From NCBI GenBank assembly GCA_033032175.1, contig CM065323.1, positions 1,302,001 through 1,366,000 of the forward strand: a stretch of 64,000 nt of DNA, read 5' to 3'. Position numbers and translations under genes: made by a program. The notes below the pieces were generated by a model. It ran no database searches. It saw nothing but the letters and a program-made list of their open reading frames with translations, and was not told the DNA's origin. Positions within the stretch are counted from its first letter, which is position 1. Every line of letters begins with the position of its first letter. Shown here in pieces: positions 54,001 to 63,639 of this stretch. The DNA is from Saturnia japonica (lineage: Eukaryota; Arthropoda; Insecta; Lepidoptera; Saturniidae).

Positions 54001-57000
54001 AGTTGTAACTTTCCTAAGCAATAAATACATCCTAAATATTCATTTTAAAAACTTGCTTAATTTTTCCGATAATAAGTTCTCCAAATAAATTACATATTTA
54101 CTAACTTAATTTGAAGTAATCTTTAGTACAACTGAACTAAAATATACAAAATAGATTACGTGCGAGAAGAAACAACATATATTTAAAACTACTTAAAGTC
54201 TATAATTTCTAAATATACCATCACGCCTGTATCCCCGGTGGGATAGGCAAAGGTGTACTAATGTACACTCACAGTTCGCCGGGTATGATATTAGGTCCCA
54301 TGTAATAGGGAGCGAGCCTATTACGATTAATCGGGCACAAAACTAAACTCCGAGCTTCTACCGAGAATTTTATAGCAAATCCCAATAACACTGGGAATCG
54401 AACTCCGTACCTTGACCATAGCAGTCGCGCTTACGACCACTATACTAAGGAGGCGTTCAAGTATTACGTAACACAAATTGAGGGGTTGGGGGTCTTGTAA
54501 AACGTTACGATGCGTTACAATAGCGAGAGGGGGGATCGAACAACGCGTTACGTAAGATTGTTTTAAATAAAAAACTAGACAATTGAAGTTTCCCCAAGTT
54601 GGAAACTCTATTCGTTTTGTTTTACGGGGAATCACCTGACTGTATTGTACGTCATTTTTATTTTCGTTTGTGTGTATGCAGAAGTACATTGTTGTAATCA
54701 GTGTCGTTAAAGTGAATTCATACTTTAATGTCCTCAAAACAGGTAGATTTGCCTCATCAGCTGTTCTTGACCTATAAAAGTTTTCATGCTGACATGAATG
54801 TTACGTAACAATTAAGGGTGGATGGGGATGGGGTACGGAAAAATGTTACGGCGCGTTACATGGGGGGGGGGGTCCCAAAAACCTTCAAAAATAGAGACCG
54901 TTCTAGTATTACGTAACAGTTATGAAATAATATAAATAATAAAATTGAAATTTTAAAATAGCTAAATCAGATTTTTAAGACAAGCTATCTCTGACCATGT
55001 ATGATATAAAAAATTACCTATCAAAAATATCGTTTTGAACATATTTGATCGAAGTGATATGATAAAGAACGCAAGTTTATCAATCACCTAACTATCTATA
55101 TAAATAAAATGATTGAAGTTCGCCGTTGAGCGCGCATTACGCAAATATTACTGGATAAATTTTGATAACTATTTTTTTGTTTGACACCTTTGATGGTTGG
55201 TCCTTATATATAAAAAAATCATGATATCATCATTCAATAATAGCTATGAACACCGCAGACGAAGTTGCAGGCATCAGCCAGTTTGTAAATAAGTTTTCTT
55301 TTGTAATATGTTTATTTCTAATATAGAAACAAAAAAGCAGGACTGCAGTCACAGTCTAATGTCTACTTTGTATTTTTTTTAATATAATTTTATTTATGTA
55401 CAAGCTGTGAAATGAAGATAACGTAATAATTTTTCTTTTTGATAAGGGCCAAGTATCTAAGGAGTAAAACAAAAAAAGTTGCTCAAAAAATATCCAGCAG
55501 TTTTTGCGTGATACACGCACAACGACAAACCTCAATATTTTATTTATATAGATATAAGACTATCAACTGTCCGTGACTTCGTTTACATTAATTAGATTAC
55601 AAAATGTAATAAAAAGAAAATATTGCGTACGTCGCTTTAGCGAACGAATCTTTTATATGAAAGAGTTTTTAGGATCGGATCCAGTAGTTTCGGAGACTAC
55701 CTACTACAACCTTCCTTCTTTCTTAAATAATAGTTACAGACTAATCTAATTGTAATTATGTTACACTTGCGTTGTGACGTCTCAGTGGACCCAAGTAAGA
55801 GAGAATTGTCTAAAGCTCAATTAATTGCTAAATACAATAAGTAGAAAAGAGTAGTCATTTAGTTATGCAAAGTTTACGATTTGTTTAACTTATATGAACT
55901 TCTGTTTATATAACTTATTTCCTTCACATTTTCTTACAAAATAATATAACAGTATACACAGATAAGTTAGTTTCTATCTCGCTCAGTCAACAGTAGAGTT
56001 ACGTTAGTGCGAGTAGTGTCGTGTCGATAATTAGTTAACAATTTGTATATCCGCACCTTCTACTTCATGTAAGGCATTCTTAAATTGTGAAAGAATTTTT
56101 ATGTCTAAATTGATTATCAAAAAAGGGATAGAAAAAAATAAATATTGGAAAAAACTTATAATAGAATATTCCACTTAACTTGGTCAATCAACAAACATAC
56201 TCACACTTTACGAGATCTTAGATATAGATGTTGTTGTTTCAAAACAAGACATGTTATCACAAAAAAGGAATGGTTTTGAAGAGTTCCCTGGTGTATCTTC
56301 CAAGTTGAAAATCCAATGCCAATGAAATGAAAATCGGACCACCGTTGAGGTAAACAAACAAAAAAAGAATCATCAAAATCGGTTCATAAACAAAGAAGTT
56401 AAGCTTAGTTAGCTGTAAATCTTTAAAAAAAAATAAACATTCGAATTTTTTTTTTGTCAGTTAAAAGACAAATTTTAATTTTCGTTTATACTTTTAGTAT
56501 ATCAAAGGTCTAAAGGGTACAGTTGCAAACAGAATGGAAGCTACTTACGACGCAAAACCCTATCTATGTATTTTTTGGCGAAATTCCTGTAGGTTACGCA
56601 GTATACGAATATTGCCAGAGAAATTAAAAAAAAAGAGATTTTTTGTAAGTCTTTTCCCTTATTGCTATTCTATGTTGTTACACACGATAAACTATATCAT
56701 GTGTTATTCTACCACAAATTAACCGGAATTCCAAATAAAAGCTCATTTAAAGTGATAGTTCCTAAGTTAATGTGGTCTTTGGAAAGGAATGTTTTGTATC
56801 CCCTGTCACCGTGAAATTGGATAGAAACAAAAGTTTTGATGACATAATCAAGTTTCCCGTTATGAATATTATCAATTAGTACATATTTATAATATGTCAG
56901 GGACAGCAAAGTGTAGTAAAATAGTTGATTGACCGACCCATCTACTTAAAATGTCGAATTTCAATTTATTATTGACCTGTAGTAGATTGAATTGGACTGT

Positions 57001-58782
57001 TAACTATTGTAGTATTTGTGAAATTTACCCTAAAAATTGGTAAAATTCACCCCAAGTAGAAAAACTTTACAGAGGCGGTATTTTGTATAGTTTAGTGTTA
57101 CAATGTTATTATCTCCAAACCATAGACGCTATGTACTTCATGAGATATTTGTGATGAATCGATTAGAACTAGTAATCCGATCTATTGCCATATTTATAGC
57201 AAAATTGATATAAAAAGAAGTGCTTACGGCAGTTTACCCTATGAATTTTTATTTTTTCCCCTGGTTGGATGCTGCAATATATCGTATCCTCTGGGTAAGA
57301 CTGTTTCGAAGTGGAAATCACATAGACTGCTAATCAGAATTGTCAGAAAGTGACTTGTCGAAATCCAGCAGCGTGAGTGTGGAACACATCATGTCCATGC
57401 TATCCAGTGCAGCATGATAACGTCATATAAATGTACTTTGGTAACCACGACGTAACTCGAACTGGTATTCCGCAGCATAGTGTCTTAATTTTACACAATT
57501 GTTTCTTGACATATATAACACTATTTTCTTCTAGTTTTGCATAACTTTGATTCGCACAAATCATGTGTATTAAATTCATATATCCAATTATTAAGAACCC
57601 AGGATATATTGACCATGTGCATTAAAAACTGTGTTTTGAAATAACTCAAATTTATAAAATGTGCTTTATAAATTAATTGTTAGAAAAATAATTTAAATTA
57701 ATTAAAGATTCTAAGGTTAACAACAGACGACGAATAAAGGGTAGAAATACCAGCGATAAAACACGTTAATATGAATACTCCAAAACTTCAAAAATATTTT
57801 ATTTCCACACAACATGTGTCATATTTGTCGAACCCGCTTATAATCTAGTATCACAGACGTAAAGGACTAGGTTTTTTTTTTACTATATAATCTAACCCCT
57901 CATTCGGCTAACATTTACAGTGATCTTACTTGATGCGTCAGCTTCCGCGGGCTGCCTCTCGGGCTCCTTGGACTCCGGGGCTTTCTCCGGGCTCTCGGAC
58001 TTTTCCTTATTACGCCGCATATAGTGTTCCTTGTGATAATTTTTTAGCTCTTTGAACTGAACGACATCGTTTCCACACGTCTCCTCCAGTTCAGGCTCGA
58101 CGCGTGGCTCTCGCTTCTTCCTATTCTCCCGGTTCTTGCCACGCTTCTCGGGCGAGGATCCAACGGAGCCCTCTTTACTAAGTTCCCCCTTTTTCTTTCT
58201 GTCACGTGCGACCTCCTTCCGTCGTTTAGGAGGAGCCGGTGTATCACGCTCGTCCCGATTAATTTTGGGTATCGGTGGCAGTTTGTTTATCCTCCGGGGA
58301 TCCGGGAGTTGAAGTTTTTCGATGTAGTTGTTGACATCGTGGTTAGGGGGCTCGGTTGAAGCGGGAGTTATAACGGGGGTGACAGCGGGTAGCGGAGCAC
58401 TGTCGGCGACATCGCGACGCCGCGCACGGATACGTTCCCGACGCGATTCCCGTTGTGGCCGAGAGTTGTTGACGTCACGAGGGTTGTTTACGTCGCGGCG
58501 ACGCGGGTCCCGAGGCGGTTGTCTCACTTCACTAACGTCAGTGCGCACATCAATGGTGATCACATTTTTCCGTTTGGTAACTGCACGCTCAAGCGGTTTG
58601 ATGTCGAACACGTTGGGCGCTATGGGAGCAGACGCGTGAGGTACGAGCGCCGGAGTGGACACCAGGATGGATGCCGGTGCCGATGCCGACGGAGGTTGAC
58701 GCCTCGCGAGCCGTGGGTCGCGACGAGCGGAGATCAACGACGCACTGACAGGGCCAATACGACTACCAGTTTTATTTACGGG
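38735..58782 (-). CDS. Pcf11: Pcf11, pre-mRNA cleavage complex II factor (3' ten exons; N-terminus not in view)
   Basis: Exons: 58782-57930, 50026-49873, 48236-47932, 47740-46160, 44321-43985, 43638-43412, 42578-42328, 41388-41215 (or from 41379), 39634-39433, 39090-38735. All junctions keep phase (4,440 bases, 1,479 aa plus TAA). Pcf11 binds the RNA polymerase II C-terminal domain and drives 3'-end cleavage and termination in the nucleus. Seen here: basic/Pro-rich linkers, a mixed-charge region, a repeat-bearing beta-rich region, two zinc fingers (CSGCGTRFPPEHT..HLDWHF; CALCGDCFDQF..HPLCFEDY) separated as in the family, acidic segments with sumoylation-like VKQEP, and the C-terminus SLEGVQFSRQPPL...ELSGLCSIM known from insect Pcf11. 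The CID expected at the N-terminus lies beyond 58.8 kb and I see no exon for it up to 64 kb. Small exon 8 has two possible acceptors. Confidence 0.93.
39286..39365 (-). repeat. Copy of the CTTCGAAGAT dispersed repeat
   Basis: CAACTTCGAAGATACACCAG and GGATCTCTTCAAAAT match the repeat at 3280, 14583, 50735 and 56260. Confidence 0.5.
39433..39634 (-). CDS. Pcf11: Pcf11 acidic exon with SUMO-like motif
   Basis: Acceptor GTATTAAG (ends 39635), donor GTCAGT (from 39432). Encodes VVLKAEPIEQVVVQDDADTD and FSNVRVKQEPIDPG; LKAE and VKQE fit the sumoylation consensus. Confidence 0.82.
40914..41165 (+). repeat. tRNA-derived SINE
   Basis: Head ATGGCTCAGTTGTAGCG (A box) and GAGTTCGAATCC (B box), then AGATTGAAAATCTGTCGCC and GGCAGCTGCACATAAGAGCC. 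Same family as 49185-49443 in opposite orientation. Lies in a Pcf11 intron. Confidence 0.75.
41215..41388 (-). CDS. Pcf11: Pcf11 acidic exon
   Basis: Donor GTGAGT from 41214. The acceptor is either AAG at 41389 or CACAG at 41380; both are phase 0 and differ by three codons. Encodes QDQEAIEIKDVDDSIDQSDN and ESVVEVVETNEVELLEPVE. Confidence 0.75.
41700..41878 (+). mobile_element. Helitron remnant
   Basis: Ends AGCCGCGGGCACAGCTAG|T. Interior GTTTGCCGTTGTGC and TTGGTCCTTATGAA match the remnant at 55095-55281. The 5' boundary is approximate. Confidence 0.5.
42062..42215. repeat. Dispersed repeat, copy A
   Basis: ATGCAGGCCAGCATGACAGC, GTCGGTGGTGGCCAT and GGGCAGTACCGTCAATGTGC match 44950-45095 in reduced form. 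Lies just beyond the donor side of the second zinc-finger exon. Confidence 0.55.
42328..42578 (-). CDS. Pcf11: Pcf11 exon: second zinc finger
   Basis: Acceptor TAACACAG (ends 42579), donor GTAACT (from 42327). After a Gly/Ala-rich run it encodes HCALCGDCFDQFYNEDKEEW and YYHPLCFEDYK, the C-terminal finger of Pcf11. Confidence 0.93.
42680..43230 (+). repeat. GC-rich insert with TATA box (possible LTR or retroelement fragment)
   Basis: GGGTATATAAGGCGTAGC at about 42744, followed by CCTCGGTGTGGAACCCTTGA and a GC-rich block encoding a short peptide (DRDFIAIAATAQAEVQPRWH). Composition differs sharply from the flanks. No matching second LTR was found in the window, so the class is open. Confidence 0.35.
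43412..43638 (-). CDS. Pcf11: Pcf11 exon: first zinc finger
   Basis: Acceptor ATAAACAG (ends 43639), donor GTCAGT (from 43411). Encodes LYGGMQCSGCGTRFPPEHT, HLDWHFRQNRRERD and HWHYDLSDWLQYEELEELDE: a C2H2-like finger followed by the Trp-rich helix that binds Clp1 in the family. Confidence 0.93.
43687..43870 (+). repeat. Dispersed repeat carrying ATGACGTCAT, copy 2
   Basis: GCGCATGACGTCATTCGTGT, CCAATTGGTGCGTTGA and TCACGCGCTCTGCGGTATA match 37478-37670 with small changes. It starts about 50 bases upstream of a Pcf11 zinc-finger exon. Confidence 0.65.
43985..44321 (-). CDS. Pcf11: Pcf11 exon
   Basis: Acceptor TTCTCATAG (ends 44322), donor GTAAGT (from 43984). Encodes ILPILGNINVTDLFAKLVAS, a short helical segment like the one before the first zinc finger in other Pcf11 proteins, then a charged stretch and VDWFKSETFR. 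Confidence 0.88.
44529..44800 (-). mobile_element. Non-autonomous Helitron, short
   Basis: Minus orientation from TCTACGCCAATATTATAAAG to CTAG|T, 272 bases. Its 3' end (ACTAGCTGTACACCACGGTT on +) matches the end of 59045-60390. Confidence 0.6.
44950..45095. repeat. Dispersed repeat, copy B
   Basis: ATGCAGGCCGGGATGACAGC, TCTCGGCGGTCGCC and GGGACAGTACCGTCAATTTA. Same family as 42062-42215 and 6185-6300. Confidence 0.55.
45742..46050. mobile_element. MITE with long terminal inverted repeats
   Basis: The left arm begins TGACATCTGTCACAACAGAC and GACTGTTTTAGCGTTACAAA. The right arm is its reverse complement and ends GTTGTGACAGATGTCA. Arms are about 65 bases, with an AT-rich centre. No clear target duplication and no transposase. 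Confidence 0.75.
46160..47740 (-). CDS. Pcf11: Pcf11 large exon with beta-repeat region
   Basis: Acceptor TTAATTCCAG (ends 47741), donor GTAAGT (from 46159); 1,581 bases. The first half is charged then Pro/Arg/Gly-rich (FMPRRFRGPVPPFFRGKFDK). The second half carries at least seven copies of a 20-22 residue motif of the form [VI]xI[DN]Gx3-5[IV]xF, for example KTIQIDGIPREIRFYGD, QVEIDDQVFDIKFGAP, ELYINGRWYECFFGSQ, KFAINGQFFTIRFVDS, TVLINEQPFKVEFGDL. The exon ends with MKTPSPDMNTESQ. Confidence 0.9.
47932..48236 (-). CDS. Pcf11: Pcf11 exon: charged linker
   Basis: Acceptor TGTTACAG (ends 48237), donor GTAAGTA (from 47931). Encodes LFGNEDVDLRKLPQVEE and a Ser/Lys/Glu-rich stretch with SPRDSP, LVRAKLAEATKGKDRLGRPL. 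Confidence 0.88.
49185..49443 (-). repeat. tRNA-derived SINE, full-length looking
   Basis: The minus strand begins ATGGCTCAGTTGGTAGCGCG (A box) with GAGTTCGAATCCCTGC (B box) and continues through the body shared with 17043-17290 and 40914-41165. RNA polymerase III promoter boxes are intact. Confidence 0.78.
49873..50026 (-). CDS. Pcf11: Pcf11 small exon
   Basis: Acceptor ATATTTTCAG (ends 50027) and donor GTAAGTA (from 49872). Encodes EVIVENKDVDLRVLHSVVDT and a Lys-rich end (GKTKKPKIDKFD). Too short to stand out on its own. Its KDVDLR motif recurs as EDVDLR in the next exon. Confidence 0.85.
50735..51210. mobile_element. Inverted pair of the CTTCGA dispersed repeat
   Basis: 50735-50900 reads ATATCTTCGAAGTCGAATGC and GGGACCACCCTTGAGGTA. 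51120-51210 reads the inverse (ATTTCATTGGCATCGGACCT, TCGGCTTCGATGATACATCA). The same foldback plan as 14583-14880 with a longer centre. Confidence 0.55.
51211..52870. other. Pcf11 intron without recognisable content
   Basis: AT-rich, no exon, repeat or RNA gene that I can support. Confidence 0.4.
52871..53853 (-). mobile_element. Mariner element with internal deletion
   Basis: 983 bases flanked by TA. The terminal inverted repeats begin TTAGGTCCTTACATATGAAA and differ at one base in the first 32. Transposase runs on minus from 53663: EFYRGSSAAETARRFNDVYG, a helix-turn-helix half, then WVPHELSE-type and CDEKWILYDN with the first catalytic Asp. An in-frame TAA at 53354-53352 interrupts it. The part holding the other two catalytic Asp residues is gone: QWLNPGDP is followed within a few bases, in a shifted frame, by AYHFFRNLDNFLQGKKF. 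So it cannot make transposase but keeps ends that a partner could move. It lies in a Pcf11 intron. Confidence 0.88.
54205..54455 (-). repeat. tRNA-derived SINE (second family)
   Basis: The minus strand begins CGCCTCCTTAGTATAGTGG (A box) and has GGAGTTCGATTCCC (B box), then GAAGCTCGGAGTTTAG and CCTATCCCACCGGGGATACA. The head resembles tRNA-Asp-like sequence. A headless piece is at 5583-5608. Confidence 0.7.
54456..54918. mobile_element. Element with four TTACGTAA palindromes
   Basis: TTACGTAA at 54464, 54548, 54801 and 54909; near-identical edges (TTCAAGTATTACGTAAC and TTCTAGTATTACGTAAC). CGTTACG motifs and G-runs lie beside the palindromes. No coding capacity seen. It abuts the SINE at 54455. 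Confidence 0.5.
55095..55281 (+). mobile_element. Helitron remnant
   Basis: Starts TCTATATAAATAAAATGATT; interior GTTCGCCGTTGAGC; decayed end GAAGTTGCAGGCATCAGCCA. Confidence 0.45.
56260..56420 (+). repeat. Copy of the CTTCGA dispersed repeat
   Basis: GAAGAGTTCCCTGGTGTATC, CCAATGCCAATGAAATGAAA and GACCACCGTTGAGGTA. A single arm, no inverted partner nearby. Confidence 0.55.
56421..57929. other. Pcf11 intron without recognisable content
   Basis: No coding, RNA or repeat signal that I can support. A CTTTTCCC/ATTTACCC-containing stretch near 57020-57260 is AT-rich and plain. Confidence 0.35.
57930..58782 (-). CDS. Pcf11: Pcf11 exon: Arg/Pro-rich linker
   Basis: Acceptor TTTCTTTACAG ends at 58783 and donor GTAAGA starts at 57929. 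GC-rich. Encodes RRDPRLARR, repeated DPRR-type motifs (PPRDPRRRDVN, LPDPRRINKLPP) and Lys/Arg/Glu-rich stretches, likely disordered. The frame is open upstream to the acceptor; no start codon belongs here. Confidence 0.88.
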
Positions 58783-58909
58783 CTGTAAAGAAATAAAGCG
58801 TGAGTGTTCTGTCGAATTTGTACATGATTAATTCAAAATGCCTATATTAATAAATGTGTACTTCTGTCTGGGCGTGTAATTTTGTCCGACTTTTCTAATT
58901 ATATCAAAT

Positions 58910-59025
58910 ATTACTTTTTATACCCTAAGAAGGCACTTATGAACGTCAAAACACCACTACCGTTTCGGAAAACATCCCAGTCATCAAGAAGAGCCGACCA
59001 GAAACTCTATTAGGCTGTTTTAAAA
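58910..59025 (-). mobile_element. LINE 3' tail fragment
   Basis: GAAGGCACTTATGAACGTCA and TCAAGAAGAGCCGACCAGAA are the reverse complement of the tail at 21540-21625. Confidence 0.6.
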
Positions 59026-59044
59026 TTAATAATCATATTATTAA

Positions 59045-60390
59045 CTAGCTGTGCCCCACGGTTTCACCCATGTTAATTTTATACAACAAACACCGCAACG
59101 CCAACGCACCTTCGTAGTCTATCATAATTATTGTTCTAGTCGCAAGTACAAATTATTTGATTTTTTTATTATCACCTAAACTATGTGTCAAAATAACACT
59201 ATAATGAGCAAAACTTAACTTTAAAATTATCTTCATGACGAAAAATTTTTTATTCGTAAGAATTAATATGCCATGCCTAAAAATAATGTTCATGAATAAC
59301 TTCTTAATTTTTAACAATTGTTTGATACAAAATAGCTTTTTGAGGCTTATTTAAAAGAGATAGTCATATGTTATCGCGAACTTTTAATTATATATTTAAG
59401 GATCAGTAGTTTTGTACCAAATTGTATTCCTGTATCATTAACCATTACGACAGCGCAAGCGGATAAGACAGTTCGGCTTCCACCTCCGACTTAACAAAAA
59501 TTAATATTTAAGGATTGCTGAGAGTTGTAGCCTAATGTTAGATTAGATAGCCTTTAACTATTCGTCGTGAGTCTGGCTATCATATACAAAAAGATTTTTT
59601 AGAATCCGACTGCGGTAGTTCCAGAGATTAGCCTGTTTAAACAAACAAACAAAAAAACTCTTCCGCTTTATTATATTAGTATAGATAGTATAGAAATGCA
59701 CAGACTGATCTAGGAACTCGACATACCAAAAGGAAATCAAACGTACGTTTATCCCCTATGTATTGTGGTCGCGATCCCTACCACCTCTCTATATTACTGC
59801 ATAAACACTAACTGATCTCTAAACACGACAAACCAAAAGAAAATCATAGATGGATTTATCACTCTATGTGTATGGCATTGTAAATCATCCCTTATTGTAC
59901 CACCTTGCGGATGAATTATTCAAAAACGCGAAACCCTTTTTTTCCTAAAAGCATAAATATGAATTTTCATATACCTAAATTGGGAAATACTGGGTTCTTC
60001 ATACAAAATTTCATCCCTCTATTTGACCCCTTCATGTTTTATCTTTGCGCCATAAGGTTCCCTATGTCCGTCTCCAAGGTCCAATATATCTCTATTCATC
60101 AAAATTGGTTTGATGGGTTCTTCGTACAAACCTTCATTCACTACTTCACCCATTAAAGTTCTATTTTCACCACATAAGGTAGCCAAAGTCTTTCTCCAAA
60201 GTCCAACATATCTCTATACCAAAATTCATCAAAATTGGGTTCTTCATACGAACTCTCACCCCTTCCAATTTTATTTCCAAAAGTAGCCTATGTCCTTTCT
60301 CAACCAAAATTCATCAAAATTGGTTCAGCGGTCTAGGCGTGAAAATGCAACAGTCGGGACAGACACAATTAATATTAGAGTAGGTATGGA
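59045..60390 (-). mobile_element. Long non-autonomous Helitron with internal tandem units
   Basis: 1,346 bases in minus orientation: A|TCCATACCTACTCTAATATT to GGGCACAGCTAG|T. Part 59960-60340 holds about three diverged units with CAAAATTGGTTC/GGGTTCTTC and CCTATGTCC. No Rep/helicase frame. Confidence 0.65.
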
Positions 60391-61146
60391 TTATTCATTT
60401 CATTATGCTGTCATTTACCAATTAAAATACTAACAGTAAATTATTACCCAACATCAAAATAACGACAACAGTTTATAATAATAATTTTTTTTTAAATTAA
60501 TTCTCTTTCCCTATATACCTGTAATAAATTCTTTCTCTCTATACCTTTCTATGTTTCTCTATAATAACTGATACTTTAGTAAGGTAAAAATGAAATGCCA
60601 TCCCTAGCAGCGGCGCGGCTATATTCAACCGACAAATATCCAGCCTATGCTGACCCCATTTTAATATGATTTATCACATAGATCTGAGGTCAACTTATAA
60701 TGGAAATTTAAAATTCTTGAAACTGCATTTTTTAACTTTATGAAAAGTTTCAATAATCATCGTTTTACAAACCATCATAACAGATAACTAAAATTTCAGT
60801 CAATTCAACTGAAGAGCTATTTAAAGCTAAAAATGCTATTTTTTTCGAACAAATGTTCGACGTGATTTTTTAAATTGATGTAACTTTTATATTTATGAAC
60901 TTATTGAAGTAAAACAAACACTAAATGTTAAGTGAACCTTACCACAATATATTAGTGAAAACCGTTTCCAAATCGGTTAAGCCGTTTCTGAGATTAGCGC
61001 GCACAAACATTGGCAAACAGACAAAAATTCTAACAATTATTGATTCGGGTTCTGCTGCGTTGATAAATGCCCCCAATAATAGTTTTTCTCATATATCTTC
61101 TATGTACAGACATCGATCAGTTACATTTTTATTATATGTATAGATT

Positions 61147-62250
61147 TAGTGAATTCACAGAGAGGGAGTCACTTACAGACATCACTATCATTCACTCAAT
61201 GATTCACCTTATTCTATAATAACTTTTTAACTGTAAAACTGGCTTCAGGATCTTAATATAGAATCTAACAATATTATCTAAAAAAAATTACTGGTTTTAC
61301 TAACTTACACAGTATGACTAATTCATATATGTCTATTAAAACAAAATCTATCCAGCTTGCCAAAGATTTTACGGTTATACATTAAATTATCAAGAATGTA
61401 TTGGGACTATTACGAGGGCAAGTTTAAAATGTCGAATTGAAATATAAAATGAAGTTTAAAATTTGAATGTTGAATTCGATGTAGACTAACCTAGCAGTGG
61501 CAATATCTGTTAACTGGCAAATCTTACGTACTGCGAATGCAGGATTACTTAATCTTCCCGCCAAAGATTAAATGTGCGGACCCTACTGTAATTTTGAACC
61601 AAGCATAATTCTTCAGAGGACAGTATTATCAACGAAGTCTACTAAATTCAATTCTATCGTGATACTACTATCAATCATCACGCCAAACAATGGCACGGTA
61701 AATCTCATAAATCTGGTTTTGTTTGCATTTAGCAGTAAATTATATAGAACAAACTTTTCAAAAATTTTAACTAAATTATTATTTAAACTCCTAACCTCTG
61801 AATCTATTTTTTTCACTTTGAATATAAGTGAAGTGTCGTGTGTAAAAAAGAACCTTGTAAGCATTGTCAATCTCTAACGGTAAATCATTTACGAGAAATA
61901 AGATTAGTAGGTCGAGAGAATTTGCACGCACACCATAGTGATTGAATTTAAGTATAAGCGTTCCATAGTCAACTCAATCGAAGGGCTTTGAGAAATCACA
62001 TAAGACACCAAATGCATCCTGTGACTGCTCCCAGCATTGCACCAGCGTCAGTGGTTGATTTTGATTTCGTGAAACTATATTAACCGACCATCCAAAAACG
62101 CCTGCACTTTGAAATAATCAAACTAGTCGCCTAAGCATAATTTTTTCGAAAATCTTACTAACCAAAGCAAGTACAGCAGAAATTGGACTATAATTTTCAA
62201 TATCATTTCTACAAAAAGGTTTGTCTAAACAGAGGTACTTTAATTATTTT
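61147..62250 (-). pseudogene. Dead LINE with reverse transcriptase, copy 1
   Basis: Minus-strand pieces in order: DFSKPFD (RT motif A) near 61995, an in-frame TGA right after it, GVRANSLDLL, THDTSLIFKV in place of the usual ADDTSL (motif C region, about 61830), NNLLVKI/LLLNANKTRFMRF, WFKITVGSAH, and the LINE 3' tail at 61147-61260. Several frames and stops. A decayed CR1/Jockey-type LINE. Confidence 0.75.
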
Positions 62251-62293
62251 CATAACAAAGTTGCTGTTTTTATGCAATGATTATATATATTAA

Positions 62294-62809
62294 CTAGCTG
62301 TGCCCGTGGCTTCGCTCACGTGGACCACATAATGCCCGCGCGAATTTGCTCCCCCACTCCCGTCTATTTTAAAAATAAAAATGCTTATTGCGGATGTTCC
62401 TTAGAAAATAGATGTATATTCTCCCGGACTTTTTTGTATGTCTTTTAATGTCTACAATTATTTAGTACATTCATTTGTTATATCTCTTATGGTTTATTCA
62501 GCATAAGCCATTTAAGCGTCCGAATTAATTCACCATGACCAGTTTTTTTTTATTTGTGCGGTACCCTAATTATTTTCCTAAAATAAAAGTAGCCTAAGTT
62601 ACTCCCTATATCATCAGCTATCTATCAGTGAAAGTCCCGTCAAAATCGGTCCTACCGTTTCGGAGATTACCCGGAACAAACAGACAGACAGACAAAAAAT
62701 TAAAAAATGGGTTTTTTGATAGGTATCGTATATACTTTCATATGCATTTAGTAAAAAACTGTTATTTTGACATTATAAACAGACGCTTTCATTTTAATAA
62801 TTGTATAGA
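62294..62809 (-). mobile_element. Non-autonomous Helitron, clean ends
   Basis: 516 bases in minus orientation from A|TCTATACAATTATTAAAAT to CAGCTAG|T. The GTGGCTTCGCTCACGTGG region on + forms the terminal hairpin. Close relative of 24700-25211. Confidence 0.75.
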
Positions 62810-63639
62810 TAAATGTACACTCATCGACATATTTAAAGGAACGCAATAAAAAAGTGACAAATTAAAATAAAAACAGATTTATTTGTATAATATAAAGCTT
62901 TTAAAATACGTGGAATAGAAAACCAATTAATTAACACTTTTCAACACAAAAAAAAAAAACGAAAAATTAAATCAACATTTTTTGGTTATTGAATTTTGAA
63001 ATAGTTATAAAAAATCATAATTAACAAATTAATAAACTTTAATGAACATTTATCGCATAATCTTATAAAGTATATATATAAATTAACAGATAGCGAAAAA
63101 AAAACAACAAAAGAAAGTCGAAAGTAAAATTGTATTCAAAATTTTCTTGTTTCAAATGACTTAATACTGGTATATAAGGCGTATGGAATAAGAAAATAAT
63201 TTCTGATATTATACATTTTTATTGAGTTCCTCTAAATATGTCCATGAATGTATATTCGTCCTAAGACGGCTTGCATGACACATGCCAAATGTTTATTTTA
63301 CAGATGTAGCATACTTTAACTGGAAGTCGATTATACGATTATCAATTATTTTTTAGAGCTAAATATAATCGATAATACAATTATGATTTAAATCGATTGC
63401 GGATTGCGTAAGCTGTGTAAATAAAGTAATAAAAATAAAATATAACAATTAAGATCGCAATCCGAAATACTTAAATTATTAAATGCCTGACGCCAAACAA
63501 CACGGTTAATTCTTCTGAACAATAATATGTAATTCTTCATTGCGTGTTGCTGCAGTCGAAATGTAAGAATTACGTATATATTATATTTTCATTAGAAATA
63601 AAAAATAAATTAAATGTACAATGGTATTCGAATAATACA
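62810..63639. other. Non-coding DNA between two LINE copies
   Basis: AT-rich. ATAATCGATAATACAATTAT and nearby ATCGAT-type words at 63330-63400; otherwise nothing recognised. Confidence 0.35.

Noticed and set aside
54385..54455. tRNA-Asp-like gene on minus
   Set aside because: Continues into a SINE body and lacks a proper acceptor stem.
58328..58788. Frames of 103 and 111 codons on +
   Set aside because: Antisense shadows of the Arg/Pro-rich Pcf11 exon.
59905..60156. 83-codon frame
   Set aside because: Lies within Helitron tandem units; repetitive and without a domain.
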